A stretch of DNA of 64,000 bases. Origin: Akebia trifoliata (Eukaryota > Streptophyta > Magnoliopsida > Ranunculales > Lardizabalaceae). A program made the position numbers and the translations under genes. A model generated the notes under the pieces. That model made no database searches. It had not been told where the DNA came from and was given only the letters and a program-made list of their open reading frames with translations. Below, one piece after another: positions 28,501-40,500 of this stretch; within the stretch, counting starts at the first letter, position 1; every line of letters begins with the position of its first letter. Location: positions 17,963,658 to 18,027,657 of the forward strand of contig CM030704.1 of the NCBI GenBank assembly GCA_017979445.1. Reading direction: 5' to 3'.

Positions 28501-31500
28501 ATTTCACAATATTTTGGTGGAATGTTCCGGTTTTGGCAAGTCAGTTTGATATTGGCGAAGGTCAGCATGAAACATTGACCCTGAAACATTCATTGTTTCG
28601 AGAATGTTTTGAAATCCCTTAGAATGTTTCAGTATGGACACCTTTCTAAATACAACGTGAGTTTTGGGGGTGGTATCTTAACAACCTAATTATTAAACAA
28701 CGTGAGTTTTGGGGGTGGTATCTTAACAAGCTCCCCACTGGAATCGTGGTTGACGTGGGGAGCTTCATTCTCGGCTTTGAAACGGATTCTTTGGTTCTTG
28801 ACACCTTTTGCTATTTGTTGGGGTATTTGGACAGAACGTAATCGATGCATCTTTGAGGGGAAAGGTATTTCAACGGAAGGTCTAGTTATGTCTATTTTGG
28901 AGCTCTTGTACTCTTGGAGCAAACTCTATAAGGAATTTAAGGGGGTTTTCTTTGAAGATTTTATTGTGAGATGGGATAGGGTTTGTTCGTTGTCGTGAGA
29001 GTTTCTTGTTTTTTGGGTGTTGTTTGTTTTCTTCTTTGTTTTGTTTTTCTTGTTGCTTCTCTTTGTTTCTTGGGATGGTCATCTCGAACCCCTCGTTTTC
29101 TTTATCAATAAATCTATCTTTATCTATCAAAAAAAAAAAAAAAATCTTTCTTTCTTAGAACCCTCTTGACCCTGATAAAACAATGAATTCAAATCCTTGT
29201 GATTGACGATTCAAATCGTCGATCTTGAAAACTTCAATTGTTGAATGTGATGATTCTTGTACAAATGCCAAGATAGACATTTTGCAATTTTTGATCTCGC
29301 TGGTTGTGAAAGGTCAATCTCGACGACTGGAGCAAAGGTTGATCTCAATGATTTGAATTGTCTATCTTGAGAATTTGAAGGCTGGGGGATGAGGGGGAAT
29401 TATGAAAGAATTTTTTTACTAAATTGACTATCAAGTTAAGAAATCCCTTCGCCAGGTTCATTAAATTATTTTTTTGTGTGTGCATAAATTTCCTGAATTT
29501 GACATTGTTTATTTTACAAAAAGTTTCTTATGGTTCTTAGGTTGTTATTTTCAAAGGGTATTAACTTCTTGTGTGGGAAAATAAGTTACTTACATAGGTT
29601 GTTTTAGTCTTCCATCTTGACTATGGTTAACACTGTGAGTTAGGTACATACGAAAAGTAAATAATTTGTCTTTTGTGATGAGTATTATCGGTGTTGTCAA
29701 ATGCAATCGCATATGCGATTTAGGGTTTCTGGTTCATTATACCATGGCATACAAAAGTATGCGATCACACATTGTAATATGCGATGACATATTACTCCAG
29801 TAGGCAATGATTTGACTATTGGAGCATTAAATTTAAGTTTTTTTTAATCTATCTTCTCCTACAACTACCTTATTTCCACCCCGTATTTATGCATTATTCT
29901 AAGCCATTTTTTTATATTCTTTTACTCGCATATATTCACTTTAAATTTTATTTTTTACTTTATTTTTTCCAAATATTGAGTTTATGCATTCTAACATAAG
30001 ATCATAATATCCAATGATTAAACTATTAAATCAGAATCCACTTTAATTATCTAGAGCTAGAACTAGAACTAGAACTTAATAATTAAAGTAGGCCACCTTC
30101 GTATCATAAATAGTTTATATATTATTGACTTCTTAGCTTTTTGAGTTCTTTTATTCTTGTTACTAAATGGCTAAATGTAAGCAATGTTATTCAATTTGAA
30201 AAATGAGTGCTATCCAAAATCCAAATATATTGTTATAGTTTTGTTTTTTTTCTCCTTATATTTTTCTGATTTTTTAAATATTCCCCCCCCCCCCCTTTTT
30301 TTCTTATTTTTTACTCTTTTTATTTATTTATTTTAAATAAAAAAATATTTTGTGCAATATGCGACCGCATATACCATTTCACATATGCGCACAACATATG
30401 CTGGTTGCATATGCTATTTGATAACATTGAGTATACTAATGGTTGGGTGTTTTAGACTAAACAAAGTAAATTCTTGTATTTACTATACATAGTCAACATT
30501 AGGGTCGTTGTTCAGAGATCTATAATGAATGGGAAATCTACAGAAAAATATTTTATAAGTTTTCTTAAATGAATCTGGTCCCCCTCCCACCACCCCTCCT
30601 TTTTTTTTTTTTTTTTTCAAACTTTAGCTTTTAGGATCAGTGTCTTGAACAAGCTTTACTTTCATTTTCCTTCGAGAAATTTTGACTCCAAAGGATATAG
30701 GAATCTCTCTTTTTGTAAGTGGATTCATTTCCTTTTTAATTTGCTTCAAGTGGTGTTAGAGCCTTGTTACTTTACATTTTGTTCCTATTATGGATCCATG
30801 GCTGGATGTAGGAACGACTTGGAGTGAAATAAATTTTTTTTCAGAAGCATCTCAAGCAACATATAATATAACCATGGCAACAAAAGAAGACGAGGAGAAC
30901 CTGCAAGAATAATTTGCTCAACTATGTGTTAGGTTTAAGCAAGTTCGTAGATTTTATCCTCGCAATGCGATCATTGGGAGATAAAAGAGGACAACATGCC
31001 CATGTGTATGAATGTAGAAGTGGAAGAGGCCAACCTTATCTAGATACTCTTGCATAATAAATTCATTCATTTGGCATTGGAGCTCTTCGTTCTCGTTTGG
31101 GCTTATTCAGTTGTGTGGTACATCAAATCAATAAGATGTTGGATGTGTCTCTTAGTTATTACCTTCTTATATTATTGCATTAGAGGTTTCAACTGTGTGG
31201 GTATTGCTGGTTGGTCGGTCTCAACCTCTTTAACTATTAGAACATAAGACCAACTTCATTCTCCTTAGACTCTTTCATGAATGTTTGGGTGGTCAATAAT
31301 TTTATCCCTCCATTTTGGGCTGAGGAAGAACAACCTAATCCTGTTTTTGTAAAAGGTTGTGTTCTTGTCACCAAGTTGTATAGCCCTTTAATCAAAGTGT
31401 TTGGTACCTCTCAACGAGAGATGGCATGCCTCCATTTCAAGCACATCGCATCGGGCTTTATCAAAGTATTTTTTGCAAATTGAAATTGGAACAAGGCACT

Positions 31501-34500
31501 GTGAGTTAACTTCGCCTCCTTATTGAACCATTGTGATGTTCAATAAGGCTTGGGATGTGATTGGACTTTCAAGGTCAGCTTGGTTTCCATTTCTTTGGAG
31601 AATAGGTCCTCACAACTACCTCCATTACTAATGACGTTGCATAAACATCAGCCAGATGAAACCTTGTCCTAGAGATGTTATTCTTCTTCGGTAGGCTTTG
31701 AACCAGCAATGGTACATTGTTCAACAAGACTAGGCAAGTCTTGATCATCGTGTCACCTCATCCCTTTTTTTTTACTTAAAAAAACATCGTACTGTTCCAA
31801 CTTTTCTTCTTGTCATAATCCTCTTCTTCAACCACTAATATAGTGGCTTCTCTCCTACAATTAGAGGATTTATGTCCCTTTTTCCCACACTTGTAACACA
31901 AGGCTATCCAGCAAAACAGCTGGTGTTGTTACTCCTACTTGGAACATGGTAACAAGGAAACCTACCTCTACCAGTTCTTGAGGGTTAGGTGTTGTACAGT
32001 TATTCAGATTATTGTTACCATGCCTTGACTTGCTCTTGGGTGTCTATCATGTGGCTGTGTTTGCGACTTTTTTGCTGGTGTTCCATGTTGGCTGGAATGA
32101 GACAATTGTGCCTCAACTTGTGGCAATTTCACCACATTGGGTAGGGCCCAACAAGGCTGCGACTCCACCAAATTACCAATATTGAGTCGAAACTCATCTA
32201 ATACTGGTGGATGATTTGTTTCTCATGAAAATCCTCAGCTTGTGGAAGCCATTAATTATTCCTGAACTGTTCTACCTCTTGCCTAAGTGATTGGTACTAT
32301 TGAAACAAAATTGCTTCATAATTGAGATGGAGGAATTGGCTTTTTAGCACCTTCTGTATCTTGGGATAGATCTGAATTTTTTCTTTTCCAGATTGAATCC
32401 TTGTCATTTGGACTTTTTGTCACCATGATGAAGCATGATCCTTCTGAAATTCCTCTCAATGATTTTGGATTATCTTTTAATGATTTAACCTAATCGGTGT
32501 AATCACTCTGACCAATTCAGATCTAAAGATCTTTTATTTGGATTGTTCAATGGATTAATAGGTTTTGCGATCACAATGCATGCAATCAAACACAATTTTT
32601 TTACATGGAGAACCCAACTGGGAGAAATCATGGAACCCTGTCCAGTTGTGAAGGTGTTCTATGTGAAAAACATGGTACCCACACTCAACCAGACATCCTG
32701 ACTGATTCGATTACCCACGAGCAGCCATTGGTGGATTAACCATGGCCACGATCCGATTCCATGTACTGCCTCATGTCACGATCACAATCCATAGTCCAAC
32801 GAATCTCACTACGCTTGAGTCCTTAAGCAGGAAGTATCACGTTTGTTGTTGTTGAATGAATCAATTCTCCTAATTCGAGATCAATATAATGGAATCACAT
32901 GTAGAATTGAATCTACATGCTTGAAGCTTGAAGGGTCTTTGACTGATTGTATGGAGCTTTAAGGTTTCTCAGAGAATTTTTAAAAGGCTTATTATAACAC
33001 TAGAGAAAGTTATAATATATATCAGCTCAAATACAAAACCCTAAATTCAGAATTTAGTTAATTAATTACGTGTTGTCTGATTGATCGCAAGCACTGTTCA
33101 ATCGATCGGATTGTTCAATTCTGATCAATCGCTTAATAGTGTTTGATCGATCGGCTGTAAGCCCATTTCGATCGATCGATCGGTTGTGTACTCCGATCAA
33201 TTGAAATTGATTTGAATTTTGGCTTCAGGAGCTCTTACTTGAGAACATATTAAGGTAATAAAATTAATTGATTACCTAGATTAATTAGGGTCTCTAAGTC
33301 ACCAACATAGATGGTGAGATGACGACACCTTTGGACAGTCATCATCATCCTTGCCAATCTTCACCGAGCAATGACTCAAACACAACCAATTACCTAGATC
33401 GGCTCTACATAATATCATTCTTTTTGATAAGTGGGTTTACTCAGCATCGTAGCACCTCCATTTTTAATAGTTCTTAATTACTATAGCTATTTTTGCAGTG
33501 GTTTTGTATTGATGTCAACTGGTACTGCTGAATATTCTTTGACCAAGGAGGATGTGGGCTGCCGATTGGCGTTTGTATATATACCAATCAATTTTGAGGG
33601 TACACTCATCACCTTTTAGTGCTTGGAGAAACCAATCATAATACTATTTTGTTGCATGGCAGTTACTATTGATTTAGTGTGGTTTTTTCTGTTTATTTTC
33701 CAGGGCAGGAAGGTGAATCTTCATCAATTTTGACTCCAATTGTAAAGCAAGGTACTTTTAGTTTGTGATATATTTCGGCATATGTAATAACTGATACACG
33801 CATCTGCTCAGAGTACCAGTAATAACACAATAAGATATCATTTGTATGGGGTTTCCCTTTTAGAGCTTCCAAGCGTATTTTGTGGGGCCTTCTACCTTTA
33901 GCCATCTGTAGGGGAATGTGGAAGGAAAGGATTTGACACACTTTCGAGGGAAAGGAGTTGCAGTTAGAGGAGCTTATTTTATCCATCTTGGGTTTGTTTT
34001 TTTTTTGGGGAAGGCTTTTAAGGAGTTTAAATGAATCTTTTTTGAGGATTTTGTTGTCAGGAGGGAGTACATTTGTAATTTTGAGGCGGACTAGGGGGTT
34101 TCTTCTTTTGATAAGTTTCTTGTCCTTTTGGGGTCATCTCGACACCGCTCTTTTTTCTTTAATAAATTTTAGCTTATTAAAAAAACACACACACAGACAC
34201 ACAATAAGATATCAATATCAATACCCTACTTGCACGAATAATTCACCTGAACAAGCTTCTGTTTCTCAAGCAGGGAAACTCAAATGCCTTACAGTCCATG
34301 TAACAATTTTCTCATTTCCTTGTGTTTTTTGGACATGTCATTGAATCTTTGTACCAAAGATTTGGGTTTGGCTGAATGAAGCCTGCTCCTCTATTCAATT
34401 TTGTTTTGTCTATTGTTATTGCAAGCATGGTTCAAAGTTTCTTTTTCTTTGGAATATTTTGGTGACACATTCTGATTTCGATCAAGGCTTGACTGTTTCG

Positions 34501-37500
34501 AATTGTCTCAGAATGTTTCATAATGTATTGGAATGTTTTGGTCATAAGTATTTGTATAACGCCTCGATAGTTAGTACAATTCTGCATGTCTTGTTTATTC
34601 TCATATATATAGGTACTACATTACTCTTTTTCCATTCATACAACTATCTTTTTAGTCTTCAAAATATTATTAACAGATACTCTTAAAAAGACTAGTGTGC
34701 TGGAAACTTGAAAGTTGAGGGGACCTTTTGTTTTTTTTTCTTTGGCGGGCCGCACGTGCCATCCAACCCGACACGTGCACAGTATTAAATAGTTTCTAAA
34801 GGGAAATGGAACACATTATTATCATGATATTTGATTGTTACCATGTATGCAAACATGTCCCAGTTTTCAGGAAACAAGGAGTTGTATTCTGCTATCTATA
34901 TTCTATACCACTTTCTGTATCAGAAAACCATATTTTGGCATCTTAGATTGGTAGTTACTTGGTATCTTCAGCTTCCTCCTTGAATCTGTGACTACTGAGA
35001 AATTGATAATGGAATTATTAATGCTATTAAAAATCCAAATTCTGCTTTTGATTTTATCTTTGATTTACCTGACCTCTTTCTGATTGGAGGGATGCGATCG
35101 GTCTTTTAATGTACTGTAGTCCATACTTTAGGATACTTGTTTCATATACTCATTCATGTTGATTAGGGCACTTGTTTTTTCCTCCTAGATTTATTTTGCT
35201 TATGTTTCCTTCAACATTTTTTTGTCACAAGTCTCTTTAAATTTTCTCTCACTAAATTCTGTTTCTGAGAAAATTTGAGCTTTCATTCAGTTAGTAGTAT
35301 TTATGCAATAATATTCTCAGTTGTCATATATCTGCTTTTCTATTCTGGACTTATCTCTATAAAAATTGCAGCACCCCCAAAAGTTACTAGTCTGAAGATA
35401 ATTGGAGACTTAAGGGAGGGGAATAAAGTTACTGTAACTGCTATTGTTACTGGGGGAACTGAAGGATCTAGTAGAGTTCAGTGGTTCAAAACAAGTTCCT
35501 CGAAGTTGGTGGGTGAGAATAGTCTTGAGGCTCTAACCACATCCAAAATTTCAAAGGTGAAAAGCTTCAACAACTCGTTATGTGTCCATCAGTTGATATC
35601 GTACTTTATTGCAAACAACAATATTCTTGTTGCTGATATTCTCTATGCAACACTTTCCTTACTGAGTAAGATTTTAAGCCTTACTAAGGGTTGTTTTTCT
35701 CAAATGGACTACCATATTGGCAATCCAACACCATACCCCTCTAGATTTCATGGAAAAACTCATAAAACAAATAATTAAAAAAAAAAAATAAAAAATATTT
35801 TGGACTTGATCCAAGGTTTCGAAAATGGATGGCTATTGAGCTTCCACTTAACTCCCAAATTTAAAATTAAAATTCAATGGGGAAAAATAACTTTTTTTTT
35901 TTCTTTCAAAGTTCATAGAATTTTGTTGTTTACAACCCTGAAGAATCAGATAATGGTTTTTCTATGCCACAAGTTGAGCCCAAGGACCCTTAGTAAGGGT
36001 TAAGGGTTAATTCCTTATTGACTTAGTAAGGCTAGACTAACTCTTTTGGAAATGGTATGTTTTCTTATTCCGTTTAGACTATCATGTTGATTAAGCATTC
36101 TTCATTGCATAGGCTTTTCGCATACCCTTGGGAGCTGTTGGCCACTATATTGTCGCAAAGTTTACTCCTATGGCTCCAGATGGTGAATCTGGTGAACCAT
36201 CATATATTATTTCTGAAAATGCAGTTGAAAGTAAGTGTTATTTTTTTTTTGTGTGCCAAATTTTGATGGTTCATGTTCTCCTTACCAATTGTTAAACATC
36301 ATCAGATAGGTTCTTGTTATAAATATAGTTCTATTTTATTTATGTTTACGTCATATCTTTTTTTTTGTAACACTACTAACAGACTCAAGATTTGTAGTGA
36401 GATTAGGAACATGCAAAAAATTAGAAAAGGAAAACTATGACAAACCTTCATGGTTCCTTTACCGGCTATGGATGATAAGGAACCATCAGCTAGACAGACT
36501 TTGTCCTTGCTAGGATAAGGGCTCTAGGAATGAAAGAAAGAAGACATACCTGCTATGTTATATGAAGCTTCTGGAGATGAGGAAACATGATGAGCAGTGG
36601 TAGGGGTACCTGCGTGTGTGAAGGAAGATGTCATAGTTGAACCATCCAATAGAGTCCTCAAATGGATAATATCCTCTTGGGAGAATGGTGCATATACCAC
36701 TGAAACCGATATCTCAGAATTCAGGGAATCATCTAGTATGTCAACATTGAAAGCATGATGAGTTGTGGAAGATCGACTCTTAGGCTGAAATGAATCTGGA
36801 TGACCTATCAAGTCCCCACACTTTGTTTGAATATGCCCAAATTTGCCGCAATGGTCATACTTCGGCCTCTCTATGCTATTGGGTGCTCGAGTGGATTTAC
36901 CAAACTTCTTCGCTCCTGAAGCTTGTCCTTCTCCCTATCTAGTAGTTGCCATGACATATCTATCACTTATAGGAATATCTAGCTATCCCATAGCCAAGCA
37001 TCGACTATCCTCACTTGAACATAAGAGTACACAATGTTCAAAGGAGGTAAAAGATCTCTGTTCAGAATTTGAACTCAAACCATCTCAAACTCAGGATTCA
37101 GATTGACGAGAAATTGGAATGTATGACGTGTCTCAACATATTTGTTAGACTGTGCACAATCTTTAGAGCTTTCCCAATTGAAGGGTAAATAGTGATTGCG
37201 CTCTTCCCATATGTTGCGCAATTAAGAGAAGTAGCCTGACAATGTCTTCTCCCCCTTTTTGAAATGTGATATATTCTTTTCCAACTGATAGATTGTAGCA
37301 TTGTTTTGAGCTTGAGAATAAGTTTGAGTCACTGATGTCCAAATTTGTTGTATTGTCTTCAAGAAAAGATATCCTCTACTAATATGAGGTTGCATTGAAT
37401 GCAACGACCAAGATATAACTAAGGCGTTCTCAACATCCCATTGTTCGTACATAGGATCTAAGATATTAGGTTGTCTCTCTTTTCCATTCAAATAACTCGC

Positions 37501-40500
37501 TTTTCATCTTTCATGGATGACTAGTTTAGTAGTCTAAGCCCACTCCTGGTAGTTTGTGCCATTGAGTTTGTCACGCCCCAAAAACTCAACCCGAATCCTC
37601 ATGATTCCCAAGTTGAATCCAGAGGCATGATATAAAACCCATATCATGATAATCAATTCATAAACGTAAACAACAAATAATATAACTATATGTCATACCT
37701 GATCATTGCTCAACAGAACATATACGTATCCTCAAACATCAGAACACTTGACATATATACATAAAACAATAATGACATAATATGGTTTTCATAATTACAT
37801 AACAAAAACGACAACTAAAGACTTAAACCTAACTCTAGTTGAAGACTTATTACTAGTAATACCCATGCTCCACTCCTGGAAGCTTGGATTGATCATCTAT
37901 AAGGCTCTGGCACTGAGCCTCCTCAGAAGGATCACCTAAACCAGGTGTGCTTGAAATTTGTGATGTCGTAGGGGTGAGTAACAGGGGAGTTACCCAGTAG
38001 GGGAATCTTATAATTCTAAATAACATGCAGTTTAAACATTCTAAGAATTCATAAATCATGCATATTTGATATTCAACACATAATTGAAAATAATTGAAGA
38101 CCGATATCATAAAATCTAGTAGGAAATTGAAACACTTAAAATCTAACGAAACAATTGTTCATAATATAACATCAAATAATAGAGTATTATAATAGAGAGT
38201 TGAGGGTCACGACTGATGTGAACATCTCAGTCAAAATACGATTATTCCAATACTTCACCAGTGTGGAACCCCACCGTTAGTTCTTGATTCTATGGCCAGC
38301 CTCTGCCATAATTTAGGTAACTGTTTTCCGGCTCAGGTTGGCCGTTGACCAAGGCCTTAAGAAACGGGCCAAATCAAGTAGGTCATTCTTTCTTGACTAC
38401 TCTAGACTATTAATGATCATTAACTAACCATCTTCATCTATGCCAATCTGGCGTGCTTGTGATCTTTGATATTCTCTATCAATCATATAACTATCTACAT
38501 CTTGTTCTCTATTAAAGATAGAAAAGAAATTCCCGGATTCTTGTTGTGATGTTGTGTTCTTATGCATCCCATAATACATAATAACTTAAACAACGCAACT
38601 GTTATCCTAGAATAACACATCATTCCGGAAATGTCACAACATGTTATTTTTTATAGGTTTTCACAATCTCTTTAATAAATCACTAAAATACTACGTATAA
38701 GTATTTATTTTCTTTTCAAAACGTAATAAAAGTAAAACATACACGTGTTTTAAATACCCAGTCCACTCTTAAATGTACAGTCTCATCTCTCTTTTCTTTT
38801 TCTTTCTTTCGTGTCTTAAACAGTCTATGACTGAAGCATCACTTCATCTTTTCTCTCATTTTCGTGTCTTATACGGCATACGCCGAAGCATCTTACTAAT
38901 TGGGTATTTTAAAAGCACGACATTCAATTGAGAATTCGTTCTCATATTTATTTTAATAAATTACTTTTCTACACAACTTTTTAATTAGAAACATTTTTTG
39001 GAAATGTTTCACTAAAATGATTAAAGTAAACTGTCCACCAGTATAACTTATTCAAAAATTATGTATGTTTATAAAAAAAATGTGAACAAAATATATGTAT
39101 TGTGTGTAAAAAAAACAGCAACTTATATAGTTGCTGTATTTTCTTTTTGACAATATTAGATAAAAACAGCAACTTTCATAGTTGCTGTATTTTATATTTA
39201 ACACGTATAAATATGTATAACGTACGTATAAAACACATATAACGTACGTATAAAGCAATAATTTTTTTTTATATCCTTTCTAGCATACATATTGTCAATT
39301 TAATACAAAAAAACAGCAACTTTCATAGTAGCTGTATTTTGTTTTTAGCATGTATATTTAAGTATAAAACATGTATAAAGTATATGCATGTTGTAAAAAA
39401 ATTTACAAAACAACTTTAGCATTAAAATTACTAAATCAGAATTGTTTTAAAAACAAAACAAATTCTATTTTTTACAACTATAAAATCAGCAATATATATA
39501 TTTTGTCAAATTACTAAAACTATTATAAAGAGTTGTAAGGGCCTACCTTCTTTTCTTTCTATTCCTTCTTTCTTTTCTCTTCTTTTTTTTTTTTTTTTTC
39601 TTTTCTTTTCTTTCTTTGTGTAAAGAAAATGAAACAACAAACAAAAAAAAATCAGCTAATATCTTATTTTATATTTTCAAAAAAAATATCTAGATATTAT
39701 AAAAATTCTAATTCTTTTAGAATTTCTTAAAAGATCTTAGTCAAAGTTATTTGACTAGTCAACAATAATTGACTTGACTTGACTTGAGTCAATAATGGTT
39801 GACTCAGTCAACCTTAGTTGACTTGGTCAACTTTTTTTTAAAAAACATTATAGAGTTTGACTGTGGTGATCTGGAGGTTTGGATTTTCGTCTGTGATTTA
39901 TGAGGAGCCAAACCCATTATTGGTAGATTGTCTTGTAATTACTTCTGACATTACTGCAAAGAAATAATACTACTCACAAAAAATCCAGATCAAACGAGAG
40001 ATTACTTGGAAACACTAATGAACTACTGACAACATGAGATTAGAATCTATCTCTGCAATCCTGATGAAAGAAAAAAATCTGACTCACCTAGAGGTTATTA
40101 CAACCATGACATAGGCTGTAATAGCCAATCAAGTGTGAAGAATGACCCAATGGAGATCCACAAAACCCTACTAGGTTGGATGAAGAACCCATAAGAGGTT
40201 TTGAAGGGAAGCGATGGACCTAGGATAGTCTGTGGGAGGTGGCAACAACCCTAGGTGGCAGCCCTAGGAGGCGGTGAAGTGGTGTTACAACCCTTAGATG
40301 GTTGCTGCTGATGTGTGGTAGTCCCTAGATTGTTGTTGCTTATGGAAACAAGCCCTAGATGGTGTTTGGGTGGTTGGCGACAACCGTAGTTAGGTGTGCG
40401 AAGGCCCTAGGGTTGTAAAAAGGTGGAGATTGAACTCTTGTAACTCTCCTTGAGTGATTACAAAATTTCTCTACTTGTTTCAGAACTCTCTTTGATCTTC

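Larger units (their letters stand above)
26771..33498 (+). other. Intron 14, GC-AG type, 6.7 kb
   Basis: Begins GCAAGT after AG and ends TTTTTGCAG. Filled by two LINE pieces, a TTTCG repeat, a non-autonomous hAT and Ty3/gypsy remnants. The 5' splice site is only about 80 bp from the first LINE. Confidence 0.85.
37569..39852 (+). mobile_element. Solo LTR, Ty3/gypsy-type, nested in Copia gag
   Basis: 2,284 bp from TGTCACGCCCC to ACATTATA, with identical 5-bp flanks GAGTT (37564-37568 and 39853-39857). Removing it and one GAGTT restores the Copia reading [14 protein letters not shown] across the site. Same family as 10802-12871. It holds three hairpins (39115-39335) and a TTGAC cluster at its 3' end (39740-39830). 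Confidence 0.9.

Noticed and set aside
31277..31483. Plus-strand 68-codon ORF in intron 14
   Set aside because: It lies opposite a gypsy gag-protease remnant and shows no family pattern of its own.
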